Source: DATCJA01 sp963734635
GTDB lineage: Bacteria > Acidobacteriota > Vicinamibacteria > Vicinamibacterales > UBA2999
Assembly (NCBI GenBank): GCA_963734635.1
Contig: CAVTIA010000014.1
Span: forward strand, 620,001 to 684,000
Length of the DNA: 64,000 bases
Direction: 5' to 3'
The notes under the pieces were generated by a model that worked only from the letters and a program-made list of their open reading frames with translations, was not told the origin of the DNA and ran no database searches. Position numbers and translations under genes: made by a program. This document shows positions 9,296-20,700 of the stretch, piece after piece. Positions within the stretch are counted from its first letter, which is position 1; each line of letters starts with the position of its first letter.

Positions 9296-10810
9296 CTACG
9301 GCGCGGCGCAGGCAAAATTGGCCGCGTCGTCGATGCTGCCCGTGCCCTTGTATTTGGCGACCTGAGGATATGGGCACAACGGACGGGTGCGATCGACCTT
9401 GCCGTTTGTGTTGTGCGATGCGATGAACACGTCCGGCGCCTTGCCCTGCTCGACCCATCGTTCGAGCGCGGCGACCTTGTCGAACACATTCGGCCCATTG
9501 CCGCCGCCGCAATGGCCCATGCCCGGCGCCATGAACAAACGCACGCTGCTGGAGGTGTTCGAGACGCCGCCCATGTAGTCAACGATGGACTGGTAATACT
9601 TGATGGTGTTCACGGCGGGGACGTTGGAGTCGCTCCAGCCGTGGTAGAGAAGCAGTTTCCCGCCACGCGCGAAGAACGCCTTCATGTTTGGATCGGTCGC
9701 GTTCATGACGAGATTCTCCGGCAGCTCGCCCTTCACCACATCACTGTCGAAGTTGAACGTCTTCCAGTCCCAGTTCGGGTCTTTGAACACGACGTACCTG
9801 TACTGGTCGTAGATGTTCGTCGAAGGTTCCGGGCCGCGAGCCTGGACGCCCCAGCCCAGCTCCGTTCCAGGAACGAGCGACGCAAACATCTCGCGTCCGG
9901 TGCGCGGGTTGATCGCGGGAGAATAGATTTTTTTCGCCGCCTCCACTTGAGGGGCGGTAAGGCACGACCCGCCGTCCTCTCCCTTGCAGAGCAGGACCTT
10001 CGGATCGAACGTGCATTTCCTCGGGTCGTCGATGAGGCCGTCCTTCAGACCGTCACGTGCGTCGCAGGCATTCAACGCGGCCTCATGGATGACGGGATAC
10101 TTGGCTGGCGGGATGTAGCTCGCAGGGTCTTTCAGCACCGCATGGGCGATCCACAGGGAAATCGCCGTGCGGTTGGCGGGCGCTCCGGCGATGATGCCGT
10201 CGTAGTCCTCCGGAAACATCTGCGCTTCCTTGAGGCCTTGTCTTCCGCCGGTCGAGCAGCCGTTCCAGTACGATAGTTTTGGCGCGCTGCCGTAAAACGC
10301 CTGGATGACGGTTTTCGCCTTGACCGTCATTTCATGTTCTGAGCGCCACGCGAAGTCGATCAGCTTCTCCGGATGGCCGAGCGCAAAGGTGCCGCGGCCT
10401 CCTACGTGTCCGGTGTCGGTGGACGCGCTGGCATACCCGGCGCGGACCGCATCAGCCATGGCCGCGTAGCTGATCGCTCCGGCCCAGCCTCCGTTGCCCA
10501 CGGCCTGGAACTTGCCGTTCCAGCCGCTCGCGGGCAGCCACACTTCTACTTTGATATCCGAATCGCTCGTCGGCGTGAGCGTCGCAGCCACGCGACAGAA
10601 TGCTGGAAGCGTCCGGTAAGGATTGCCGGCGGCCCCTTCCGGCTGCTCGCCCGGCGGCGAAAACTGGCCGGCGGGCACGACCTGAGCCGCCGTGACTTTG
10701 GCGTCTTTCAGTGCCAGGGTCGCCAGGCTGTCGCAAGGCGCCGCAAGTGCCGGCACGGCGCACAACCACGCGACAACGGAGAACGTGGACCTGACTGCTG
10801 AAATCTTCAT
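9296..10810 (-). CDS. tannase/feruloyl esterase family protein
   Basis: A 504-residue exported esterase. MKISAVRSTFSVVAWLCAVPALA is a typical signal peptide, which fixes ATG 10810 although the frame is open further upstream. The nucleophile motif GCSTGGRQG lies near residue 180, DYDGIIAGAPA follows, and FMAPGMGHCGGG near the end supplies the catalytic histidine. Cysteine pairs around the serine and histidine are usual in the family. It hydrolyses ester bonds of gallate, ferulate or similar phenolics outside the cytoplasm; the substrate cannot be told from sequence. It follows the bicupin gene by 41 bp on the same strand. Confidence 0.93.
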   Translation of the reverse strand: MKISAVRSTFSVVAWLCAVPALAAPCDSLATLALKDAKVTAAQVVPAGQFSPPGEQPEGAAGNPYRTLPAFCRVAATLTPTSDSDIKVEVWLPASGWNGKFQAVGNGGWAGAISYAAMADAVRAGYASASTDTGHVGGRGTFALGHPEKLIDFAWRSEHEMTVKAKTVIQAFYGSAPKLSYWNGCSTGGRQGLKEAQMFPEDYDGIIAGAPANRTAISLWIAHAVLKDPASYIPPAKYPVIHEAALNACDARDGLKDGLIDDPRKCTFDPKVLLCKGEDGGSCLTAPQVEAAKKIYSPAINPRTGREMFASLVPGTELGWGVQARGPEPSTNIYDQYRYVVFKDPNWDWKTFNFDSDVVKGELPENLVMNATDPNMKAFFARGGKLLLYHGWSDSNVPAVNTIKYYQSIVDYMGGVSNTSSSVRLFMAPGMGHCGGGNGPNVFDKVAALERWVEQGKAPDVFIASHNTNGKVDRTRPLCPYPQVAKYKGTGSIDDAANFACAAP

Positions 10811-10851
10811 CGGTCCTCCAGGTGCAGTGGAGTATGCGCGTGTCGCCGAAG

Positions 10852-11724
10852 CTACTTCGGTGGGTCGACGTTGGTGGTCGCCGTGGGCCCGACGCCGGCA
10901 ATTTGAATCCACATCGGATCGTTTCCGGACCCATCGTAGTGGACACCTTGCGCGATATCGCGGATGAATCCGCCTTTCGGCACCGCGACCGTCCTGGTCT
11001 TGTCGCCGCTCGCGTCCGCGCCGATCGACATCGCGCCGCCCAGTACCATGACGACACGGTCGATCGGGTGATAGTGCGGGCGGCTCCAGTTGTTCGGTGC
11101 CCGTCTCTGGTACTGCAGATAGAGGCCGGGCTTGCTCGAGTCGCCATACAGGACGAACGATTCCTTCGGCATGTCCTCGATCCGCTGAATCTGCCTGATC
11201 GCCGGATCGATCACGTCGGCTCCCGATCCGGAGGTGGCGGTCGTGCTGGGCTCTGCCGGATGGCTTGGCGACGGACCTATTCCCACGAAATACAGCGTCG
11301 CACCGTCGTCTTTCGTCCCTTCGAAGTGAATGCCGCCCGCGACGTCCCTGACGAACGAGCCGGGCTTCAACGGCACGGTGCGCTGCGGATCGAATTTTCC
11401 GGTGCCAACCCAAAACGTGCCCTCGAGCACCGTCACGAAGCGGTCATTGTCGTGAGAGTACGGCTTGCTCCACACGTTCGGGCCGCGCTTCAGGATGTAG
11501 GCGTAGAGGCCCGGCTTGGAGGGATCGCCGTACAGATTCGAGATCCTGCCGTTCTCGGTGTCTCTCCACTGCATCTGGTCGGGCAGCGTGTAGTCCCTGC
11601 TGCCTCGATCTATGGTGACCGCCTGCGCGCCATACGGGTGCTGTGTCGAGAGAGAAGCCGCAGCCAGGGTCACAACAACAGTGGCCGCGCAGACGGGCAA
11701 CGCGCCTCGCTTGCGAATGGTCAT
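10852..11724 (-). CDS. exported bicupin protein
   Basis: A 290-residue protein from ATG 11724, with a signal peptide (LPVCAATVVVTLAAASLS). Two homologous halves are visible: LYGDPSKPGLYAYILKRGP...YSHDNDRFVTVLEG in the first and LYGDSSKPGLYLQYQRRAP...HYHPIDRVVMVLGG in the second, each followed by a GSFVRD or GGFIRD turn and an (I/V)HF/HY strand. This is a duplicated cupin fold. The second half keeps HYHP metal-ligand-like histidines; the first has only SHD. Function and substrate are unknown. Its place between a hydrolase and a tannase suggests a role in phenolic or sugar catabolism. Confidence 0.85.
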   Translation of the reverse strand: MTIRKRGALPVCAATVVVTLAAASLSTQHPYGAQAVTIDRGSRDYTLPDQMQWRDTENGRISNLYGDPSKPGLYAYILKRGPNVWSKPYSHDNDRFVTVLEGTFWVGTGKFDPQRTVPLKPGSFVRDVAGGIHFEGTKDDGATLYFVGIGPSPSHPAEPSTTATSGSGADVIDPAIRQIQRIEDMPKESFVLYGDSSKPGLYLQYQRRAPNNWSRPHYHPIDRVVMVLGGAMSIGADASGDKTRTVAVPKGGFIRDIAQGVHYDGSGNDPMWIQIAGVGPTATTNVDPPK

Positions 11725-11785
11725 CGGCGTCCTCCAAATCGGACTCACGTTACTCCAATTCGCATGACGTGTGTGAACTCGCGCT

Positions 11786-12625
11786 CTACGCGGCCGCTTT
11801 GGCAGCGGTCTTGAGGAACGCCAACAGATCCCTGTTCACCTGATCCTGGTGCGTCGCCGTGAGGCCATGCGGAGCTCCGGGATAGTAGATCTCCTTCGCA
11901 CCTTTGATGAGGCGCGCCGATTTCTTTGCTGAGTCCTTTACCGGAACGATCTGATCGTCCTCACCGTGCATGACAAGGGTCGGCACATCGATCTTCTTGA
12001 GCTCCTCGGTGAAATCCGTTTCCGAGAAGGCCTTGATGCTGTCGTAGGCATTTTTCAGTCCGGCTTGCATGCTCCAGAGCCAGAACTGATCGAGGATGCC
12101 TTGTGACACCTTTGCTCCTGGTCTGTTCGCGCCGTAGAACTGCAAGGCCAGATCCTCGTAGAACTGCGAAGGATCGCGCGCGAGGCCGGCGCGAAGGGCG
12201 TCGAAGACTTCCATGGGCAGGCCCTCCGGATTCGCCGCGGTTTTCAGCAGCAGTGGCGGCACGGCAGCAATGAGGACGGCTCTGACCACACGCCGGGTGC
12301 CATGGCGGGTGATATAGCGCACGACTTCTCCGCCGCCTGTCGAGTGACCCACGAGCGTGACATCTCTGAGATCGAGCGCGTCGATCACGGCCGCAAGATC
12401 GTCGGCATAGCCGTTCATGTCATTTCCGGATGAGGCCTGACTGGACCGTCCGTGTCCACGCCGATCGTGGGCGACCGCGCGGAAGCCGTTCTGTGCGAAG
12501 AACAGCATCTGGCCATCCCATGCGTCAGAGTTGAGCGGCCATCCGTGTGAGAACGTCAGAACTGGCCCTGTCCCCCAGTCCTTGTAATAGATCGTCGTAC
12601 CGTCCTTCGCTGTAATCGTGCTCAT
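11786..12625 (-). CDS. alpha/beta hydrolase (non-haem chloroperoxidase-like)
   Basis: A 279-residue alpha/beta hydrolase. TIYYKDWGTGPVLTFSHGWP supplies the oxyanion-hole region, GHSTGGGEV the nucleophilic serine, HGEDDQIVP the acid and PHGLTATH the histidine. Length and sequence fit the cofactor-free haloperoxidase/arylesterase branch; these enzymes usually act as esterases in vivo. ATG 12625 is preferred because AGGAGA lies 8 bases upstream; an ATG two codons earlier would be too close to that site. There is no signal peptide. It is the first of four minus-strand genes (hydrolase, bicupin, tannase, sulfatase). Confidence 0.92.
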   Translation of the reverse strand: MSTITAKDGTTIYYKDWGTGPVLTFSHGWPLNSDAWDGQMLFFAQNGFRAVAHDRRGHGRSSQASSGNDMNGYADDLAAVIDALDLRDVTLVGHSTGGGEVVRYITRHGTRRVVRAVLIAAVPPLLLKTAANPEGLPMEVFDALRAGLARDPSQFYEDLALQFYGANRPGAKVSQGILDQFWLWSMQAGLKNAYDSIKAFSETDFTEELKKIDVPTLVMHGEDDQIVPVKDSAKKSARLIKGAKEIYYPGAPHGLTATHQDQVNRDLLAFLKTAAKAAA

Positions 12626-12947
12626 GTGCATGTCTCCTGAATGACGGGCCCGACTCACTCTTCGGTGTCCCTTGCGGCGGGCAGGCGAGCAAGCGCCACG
12701 CCACGTGAAGTGAGCGACTGGTCCTTGCACATGCGGATCGCAAATTGGCGGCGAGCGTCACATCGCGGCATCGGGTACGGAAACTGCGAGCGGCGGCGCG
12801 TTCAATCCCTCGCCCTGTACCCGCAGAATGTGCGCATGGGACTCACAGCGTTTCGCGCTCGCCCGCGATATTTCGTGGTCTGCCGCAACGCGCGCCTGGG
12901 CCTCGTCGCTGGTGTGTAGCTGATCTCGTTTGCGGCCGCCCGGCGGT
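12626..12947. other. intergenic region between hydrolase and dehydrogenase remnant
   Basis: About 320 bp between the divergent hydrolase start and the pseudogene. Short open frames exist but none resembles a protein. It could contain the lost 5' end of the dehydrogenase gene in unrecognisable form; I see no clear promoter or repeat. Confidence 0.4.
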
Positions 12948-14180
12948 TCGTGTATTGGGGTGAACCCGGACCGGACCAGTACGCGGAGACCGACAACGGC
13001 CCGATGGGCTACGACGAGTTCAACCAGGCGAAGGGACCCGGGAACTTCGGGTGGCCCTACTTCATTGGTGAGAATCGCGCGATCCCTTATTTCGACTTTT
13101 TCGAGAATCGCCCCCGGGACACGAGGGATCCAAACCGGCCGACGAACACGTCGGTGAACAACACGGGGCTGCGGGAGCTGCCGCCAGCGCAGCCCTCTTT
13201 GATCGAGTATCCATACAGCGTGTCGGGGGAGTTTCCGGAGCTCGGATCAGGTGCACGATCAGTCTGTCGACGGCACGACGCGTTTCGCGGTCGCGCGCTC
13301 GCTGATGGTCGGCTCGACGTGCGCGGCCTGCCATCAATTGGATCGCCGCTTCGTAGGGCCATCGTTCATCGAGATTGCCGACAGGTACCGAGGCGATGCT
13401 GCGGCGCCTAGCCGCCTGGCGACGAAAGTACGGGAAGGTGGATCGGGAGTCTGGGGCCAAGCCACGATGCCGGCGCACTCGAGTTTGTCTGTTCGGGATG
13501 CGCTGACGATAGTGCGGTACATGTTGAGTACCGGCGAACCCTTGGAGGCGGCGCTTCCACTGAGCGGTACGCACACTCACACGCTCCCACCGGATGATGA
13601 TGGACGAGGGGCGCTTGTGGTTCGGGCCGTTTATTCGGACAAAGGCGCCCAAGGCGTTCCCGCCCACACATCCGACGCGGTGGCCGTTCTCCGTGGACCG
13701 CTGATCAGCGCAGGCAGGGCGGACATTCTCGACGGAGTTACGACCACGGTCGAGAACCGGACAGCGGGTCCGGTGGCGATCATCGCGGGCGCCAATTCGC
13801 ACATCGCTTTCAAAGGGATCGATCTGACCGGCGTACGGCGCGCAGAACTGGCTTCCGCCACGTTAGGGCAGGGAAACGTCGGAATCGAGATCCGGCTCGG
13901 AGCGCCCAGCGGGCCGTTGCTGGCACGGGCCGATGTCCCCGTTACACCGCCGCGCTCCGGCGATGATCCCCCAACGCCACCGGCGCCGGTCACGGTGACC
14001 CTTCGGGAGACGCAGGGTGTGCACGACGTGTACTTCGTTTTCAAGAACAACCACCGCGCGACGCCCACACAGTCGTTGATGACGCTTGTGCACGACGCGT
14101 ACTTCGTTTTCAAGTACCACCGCGCGATGCCGACAGAGTCGTTGATGACGCTGTCGACCATCAGGTGGTTGAACAAGTAA
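12948..14180 (+). pseudogene. remnant of exported sugar dehydrogenase - cytochrome c - carbohydrate-binding protein
   Basis: The first part (12948-13247) reads YWGEPGPDQ, GPGNFGWPYFIGENRA and NNTGLRELPPAQPS, characteristic of the glucose/sorbosone dehydrogenase-like propeller in large acidobacterial ThuA/cytochrome c proteins, but its N-terminus is absent. After a frame change near 13250 the protein resumes in the cytochrome c domain (STCAACHQ haem site, then the METHIONINE-bearing ATMPAHSSLS), and then a CBM6-like beta domain (DLTGVRRAEL, IEIRLGAPSGP, VHDVYFVFK). The several hundred residues normally between these parts are missing, so this is an internally deleted relic or an assembly join. 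The 3' end carries a 69/66-bp tandem duplication. Confidence 0.75.
14019..14153 (+). repeat. tandem duplication (69 + 66 bp) in CBM-like domain
   Basis: Copy 1 (14019-14087) and copy 2 (14088-14153) each encode VHD(V/A)YFVFK...HRA(T/M)PT(Q/E)SLMTL. They differ by one codon and a few substitutions, so the last strand of the carbohydrate-binding domain is repeated in frame. Confidence 0.9.
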
Positions 14181-14273
14181 CGCGCAGCAATCACCTGCCA
14201 TCCACTGCGGCTCGATGACGAACGGATAAGTGAGGCGGCGGCCAAAAGCGCTGCTACCGTGCGCAGGCGTATC

Positions 14274-14753
14274 ATGAACGAGTCAATGACGTCGCCTTCG
14301 ATTGCCTTCACGACGATTGCCTGTCTGCTGGTCCTCGGTGGCGCACTGTGCGCGCAGCGACCGGATTCGCTCGCGCAAGGCGAGCCTGCTGTCGCGACTC
14401 CGGTCACACCCGATCCTGCCGCCTGGGAACGCCGCGTGGGCGACGTGTACGAGAATCGCGGCCTCGCCCGCGTCGAACGTATAGGGCAGCTCTGGATGCT
14501 CACGATCCTTTGCAACGGTTCACATAGCACGTACATCGAGCCGTCGCGCATCGATCCTGCTCCGTACGCGAAGGGCTTTGTGACGGCCCAGTACCGTTAC
14601 GTCGATCGGGAGAACCGGGACGCGAGATGCGTGCAGGCGCCGTGCAGCCCGATCACCGAGCGTCGCATCGTTCTCGAGCGTCTCGACCGGATCGAGGCGA
14701 CGGCTGCGCAGGCACAAGCCGCGACAGCCTCATGCCAAAGCGGCACGCCATAG
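14274..14753 (+). CDS. secreted protein of unknown function
   Basis: A 159-residue protein from ATG 14274; an in-frame GTG lies five codons upstream. The N-terminus (SIAFTTIACLLVLGGALCA) is a signal peptide and the mature part begins near QRPDSLAQGE. Four cysteines in the mature region (ILCNGS, RCVQAPCSP and a C-terminal SCQ) could form disulfides. The last 25 residues are alanine- and glutamine-rich. I recognise no domain. It lies between the dehydrogenase relic and the giant protease on the same strand. Confidence 0.6.
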   Translation: MNESMTSPSIAFTTIACLLVLGGALCAQRPDSLAQGEPAVATPVTPDPAAWERRVGDVYENRGLARVERIGQLWMLTILCNGSHSTYIEPSRIDPAPYAKGFVTAQYRYVDRENRDARCVQAPCSPITERRIVLERLDRIEATAAQAQAATASCQSGTP

Positions 14754-14788
14754 GCCACGCCGTATCGCACGCTTAAACGTTCTGACGA

Positions 14789-17700
14789 ATGTCGCTTCCT
14801 CCGACGATGGCGCGCCTGTTCGGTAGGCGTCTAGCTATCGCTCTCGTTCTTGTGGTCGTTCTTGCGCTCACGGGCTTGCACCTGGGAGGGCAACAGCGGC
14901 CGCTCGATCCGAGGGCAGCAATCGCAAGCGCGACGAATCCGGACGAAGGGCTCACGGTGAAGCGCTTCGAACCCACAGGCGAGCGCGTGCGGTTTGCCAG
15001 CGCCGATCGGGGACGCCGTGGCATCCGGCTCTCGACGGCGGCCGGAGCCGCGGCGGATGCGCGGGCCCTCGCATTCATCGATCGGCACGGCGCGCGCTTC
15101 GGAATCCAGGGTCGAGATCAGCTCCGGCTGCAGCGGCGCACGGCGCCGGACGCCGTTGGCATCGAGCACGTCCGATTCCAGCAGACCCACCAGGGTGTCC
15201 CGGTCACCGGCGGTCAATTCGTGGTTCATCTCCGCGGCCCCGAAGTGGCCGCCGCCAACGGCCGCATCCTCGAGGACCTGCCCGAGCACGTCATTCCCAC
15301 CATCGTCCCGGCCGAGGCCACCCGGATCGCGTCCCTCGTCATGGAAAGGTACGCGCCGGCGCAAGCGGGCGCAGCGGAGTACGTTGACCCGCGCCTGGAG
15401 GTCTTCGTGCCCAGCGTGTTCGGCGACGACGTGCGCCCATCACGGCTGGCCTGGTTCGTCGAAGCAACCGCCCCTGGTGTGCGCCAGTTCGTCTGGATCG
15501 ACGCCGAAAGCCGCGAAGTGCTGCTCACCTTCAATCAGGCAGCGCATGCGAAGAATCGGCAGGTCTACAACGCGAGCAGCACAAATGTCCTGCCGGGCAC
15601 GCTCGTGCGTTCGGAGGGTCAGGGCGCAACGGGAATACCCAACGTCGACAGGGCGTATGACTACACGGGCGACACCCACGACTACTTCAAGAACACGCAC
15701 AATCGCGACAGCTTCGACAACGCGGGTACGACGCTTGTCGCGACGGTGGACTATTGCCCGGACAGTACTTCCTGCCCGTATGCAAATGCGTTCTGGAACG
15801 GCGCGCAGATCGTGTTTGGCGACGGCCTAGTGACCGATGACGTCGTGGCGCATGAGTGGACCCACGCTGTCACCGAGAAGAGCGCGAATCTCTACTACTA
15901 CTCTCAGTCCGGTGCGCTGAACGAATCGTTCTCGGACGTCTTCGGAGAAACGATCGATCTCTTGAACGGATCGGGCACGGATACAAGCGCCGTACGGTGG
16001 CAGGTGGGTGAGGACATTACCCACGCGAGCTTCGGAGGCGCCATCCGCCACATGATGACGCCGACGCTGTTCGGCAATCCCGGCAAGGTCAGCGACGTTC
16101 AATACCAGTGCGACGCATATGCCGATGAGCAAGGCGTTCATGGAAACAGCGGCGTCCCTAGCCACGCCTTTGCGCTCCTGGTCGACGGCGGTGCCTACAA
16201 CGGGCGGACGATTACTGCCATCGGGCTCTCCAAGGCCGCGAAGATTTGGTACCGCGCGCTGACCGTGTATCTCACGTCTGGCTCGGGTTTCGCGGACGCG
16301 TACGACGCGCTGACACAGTCGGCGACCGACCTGATTGGCACCGATGGGATCACGTCCGCGGATCGGGCCGAGCTCATCGATGCCCTGCTCGCGGTAGAGA
16401 TGTCCAGAGTGCCCACGTGCACCGGCGCGACGGCCACGCCGCCGATGTGTACGGTCGGCGCTCCAACCCACGTGTTCCAGGAGGGCGTGGAAGTGGGCAG
16501 CCCATTGCCATGGGGAGTCACAAACTCGCCCGCCGGCGGTTGGTTCCTCTTCCCGGGCTACGCGAAGACGGGGCTCCGCAGCTTCTGGGGCGAGAACGGC
16601 GGTGCGGTCTCCGACCACCAGATTGCGATGACGTCGTCTGCGGTGGTGCCGCCCGGAGGTCGGGCGTACTTCGATCACTCGTACCGATTCGAGACGTCAG
16701 GCGCCACGTTCTGGGACGGCGGCGTCGTCGAATACAGCGTGGACAACGGATCCTCGTGGGTAGATGCCGGACCACTGATGGACGCCGGCCGGGAGTACGC
16801 GGGCACGATCTTCACCGGCGCTGGCAATCCGCTGTTTGGCCGGCCTGCGTTCGTCGGGTCGAGCCTGGGGTACACGGGCACCCGCCTCAATCTCGCGAAC
16901 CTTGCGGGCCAGTCGCTGCGTCTCCGCTTCCGCATCGGGACCGACGCTTTGATCTCGGACCGGGGCTGGTTCGTAGACAACGTCAGCATCTATTCGTGTG
17001 CGTCTTACACCGTGACCCCGTTGACGCTGACGTATGGAGCGACGGGCGGAGGGCGGTCGCTGACGGTGACGGCGACGCCGGGGGATGCGGGGTGGACGGT
17101 GGAGAGCGAGGCGGCGTGGCTGACGGCGAGTCCGGGGAGCGGGACGGGGAGCAAGACGGTGACGGTGACGGCGGCGGCGTATACGACCTCGGTGGGGCCG
17201 CGGACGGCGACGCTGACCTTCCGCCGCGGGGACGGGAGTGTGTGGCAGACCGTCGCCGCGACGCAGGCCGGGCCGGCGCCCACGCTGGGCGCGGCGCCGC
17301 TGGCCTGGACGGTGGACGCGGCGGGGGGCACGCGGGAGGTCACGGTGACGGCGGTGCCCGGCGATGCGACGGTCGCGTGGACGGCGGTGAGCGGCGCGCC
17401 GGCGTGGCTGACGGTGAGTGCCGCGGGGGGCACGGGGAGCGGGCCGGTGACACTGACGGCAGCGGCGCAGCCGTCGGCGAAGGAGCGCGTCGGGACGGTG
17501 ACGGTGGCGGGCAAGGTGGTGACGGTGCGGCAGCGAGGGGCGCTGCCAGTCCTGACGCTGACCCCGCCGACGTGGGACGTCGGCGCCAGTGGGGGGACGC
17601 AGCCGGTGACGCTGACGGCGACGCCGAGCGACGTGCTGTGGACGGCGGTGAGCAGTGCGCCGTGGCTGCGGGTCAACGGGCAGGGGATGGTGACGGGGAC

Positions 17701-20700
17701 GGGGACGCCAGCAGGCCCGTGGACGCTGAGGGCCCTGGCGCATACGACGTCGGTGGCCGCGCGGATGGCGGTGCTGCGGGCGGGCGGGACGTGGCAGGGG
17801 CTGACGCCGCTGGCCGTCGCCCGATGGGGGGCGGCGGTCGGCGAGATCGACGGGCGGGTGTATGTGGCCGGGGGCCAGGCGGGGACGGTCCACCGACCCG
17901 ACTTCAGCGTGTACACGGTGGCGACCAACACGTGGACGGCGCTGGCGGCAAGCGGGGTCCAGACGGCGCCGGTCAGCGGCGTGGCGGACGGGAAGCTTTA
18001 TGTGGCGGGCGGGCGGACCGCGAGCGGCCCGGTCTCGCGGTTGCGCGCGTATGACCCGGCGGCCGGGACGTGGACCGAGCTGGCGGGGATGGGGACGGCG
18101 CGGGCCGAGGCAGCCGGGGGGGTGATCGACGGGGTGCTGTATGTGGCCGGGGGGCAGCTGGCGGATGGGACGGCGTCGGACGTGGTGGAGGCCTATGACA
18201 TGGCGACCGACACGTGGAGCCTGAAAGCGGCGTTACCGGCGGCGCGGCTGCTGGCAGCCGGGGCGACCGTGGACGGGAAGCTGTATGTGGTGGGCGGGGC
18301 GACGACGACGGTGGGGGCGCCGGAGACGACGCTCTATGTGTATGACCCGGGGCTGGACAGCTGGACGACGGGCCTCGCCCTGCCCCAGGCGCGGGCGCGA
18401 CTGGCGGCGGTGCCGGCGCCGGGGCGGCTCGTGGTGGTGGGTGGGTCGACGGCGCCCGGCACGCACGGCAGTCCGCGCGTGGACGTGTATGACGCGGCGG
18501 CCGGGACGTGGCACGCGGCGGCGCCGCTGCCGGTCGGACGGTCGGCGGCGGCGGTCGTGGCGCTGCACGACCGGCTGTATGTCGTCGGCGGGGCGCTGCC
18601 GGGGGCGACGCTGGTGGCGACCGGGCAGGCCCACGTTTATACGTCGGTGCTGGAGCCGACCGTGGTGGTGACGCAGGCGGGGGCGGCGGCGACGTATGGG
18701 GCGGTGACGACGGGGCCGCTGACGTATGGGGCGACGGGCGGAGGGCGGTCGCTGACGGTGACGGCGACGCCGGGGGATGCGGGGTGGACGGTGGAGAGCG
18801 AGGCGGCGTGGCTGACGGCGAGTCCGGGGAGCGGGATGGGGAGCAAGACGGTGACGGTGACGGCGGCGGCGTATACGACCTCGGTGGTGCCGCGGACGGC
18901 GACGCTGACCTTCCGCCGCGGGGACGGGAGTGTGTGGCAGACCGTCGCCGCGACGCAGGCCGGGCCGGCGCCCACGCTGGGCGCGGCGCCGCTGGCCTGG
19001 ACGGTGGACGCGGCGGGGGGCACGCGGGAGGTCACGGTGACGGCGGTGCCCGGCGATGCGACGGTCGCGTGGACGGCGGTGAGCGGCGCGCCGGCGTGGC
19101 TGACGGTGAGTGCCGCGGGGGGCACGGGGAGCGGGCCGGTGACACTGACGGCAGCGGCGCAGCCGTCGGCGAAGGAGCGCGTCGGGACGGTGACGGTGGC
19201 GGGCAAGGTGGTGACGGTGCGGCAGCGAGGGGCGCTGCCGGTCCTGACGCTGACCCCGCCGACGTGGGAGGTCGGCGCCAGCGGGGGGACGCAGCCGGTG
19301 ACGCTGACGGCGACGCCGAGCGACGTGCTGTGGACGGCGGTGAGCAGTGCGCCGTGGCTGCGGGTCAACGGGCAGGGGATGGTGACGGGGACGGGGACGC
19401 CAGCAGGCCCGTGGACGCTGAGGGCCCTGGCGCATACGACGTCGGTGGCCGCGCGGATGGCGGTGCTGCGGGCGGGCGGGACGTGGCAGGGGCTGACGCC
19501 GCTGGCCGTCGCCCGATGGGGGGCGGCGGTTGGCGAGATCGACGGGCGGGTGTATGTGGCCGGGGGCCAGGCGGGGACGGTCCACCGGCCCGACTTCAGC
19601 GTGTACACGGTGGCGACCAACACGTGGACGGCGCTGGCGGCAAGCGGGGTCCAGACGGCGCCGGTCAGCGGCGTGGCGGACGGGAAGCTTTATGTGGCGG
19701 GCGGGCGGACCGCGAGCGGCCCGGTCTCGCGGTTGCGCGCGTATGACCCGGCGGCCGGGACGTGGACCGAGCTGGCGGGGATGGGGACGGCGCGGGCCGA
19801 GGCGGCCGGGGGGGTGATCGACGGGGTGCTGTATGTGGCCGGGGGGCAGCTGGCGGATGGGACGGCGTCGGACGTGGTGGAGGCCTATGACATGGCGACC
19901 GACACGTGGAGCCTGAAAGCGGCGTTACCGGCGGCGCGGCTGCTGGCAGCCGGGGCGACCGTGGACGGGAAGCTGTATGTGGTGGGCGGCGCGACGACGA
20001 CGGTGGGGGCGCCGGAGACGACGCTCTATGTGTATGACCCGGGGCTGGACAGCTGGACGACGGGCCCCGCGCTGCCCCAGGCGCGGGCGCGGCTGGGGCG
20101 GTGCCGGCGCCGGGGCGGCTCGTGGTGGTGGGTGGGTCGACGGCGCCCGGCGCGCACGGCAGTCCGCGCGTGGATGTGTATGACGTGGCGGCCGGGACGT
20201 GGCACGTGGCGGCGCCGCTGCCGGTCGGACGGTCGGCGGCAGCGGTCGTGGCGCTGCACGACCGGCTGTATGTCCTCGGCGGGGCGCTGCCGGGGGCGAC
20301 GCTGGTGGCGACCGGGCAGGCCCACGTTTATACGTCGGTGCTGGAGCCGACCGTGGTGGTGACGCAGGCGGGGGCGGCGGCGACGTATGGGGCGGTGACG
20401 ACGGGGCCGCTGACGTATGGGGCGACGGGCGGAGGGCGGTCGCTGACGGTGACGGCGACGCCGGGGGATGCGGGGTGGACGGTGGAGAGCGAGGCGGCGT
20501 GGCTGACGGCGAGTCCGGGGAGCGGGGCGGGGAGCAAGACGGTGACGGTGACGGCGGCGGCGTATACGACCTCGGTGGTGCCGCGGACGGCGACGCTGAC
20601 CTTCCGCCGCGGGGACGGGAGTGTGTGGCAGACCGTCGCCGCGACGCAGGCCGGGCCCGCGTCAGTCACGGCGGTCAGTCCCACGAGCCTCAGCGGATCA

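Noticed and set aside
16246..18054. Long Gly/Asp/Arg-rich frame in +1 relative to the protease
   Set aside because: It arises from codon bias of the repeat; the protease frame has conserved motifs and the other does not.
18233..19585. 450-codon minus-strand frame rich in Arg, Pro and His
   Set aside because: Complement of the GC-rich Kelch repeat; composition is not protein-like and no start or domain is evident.
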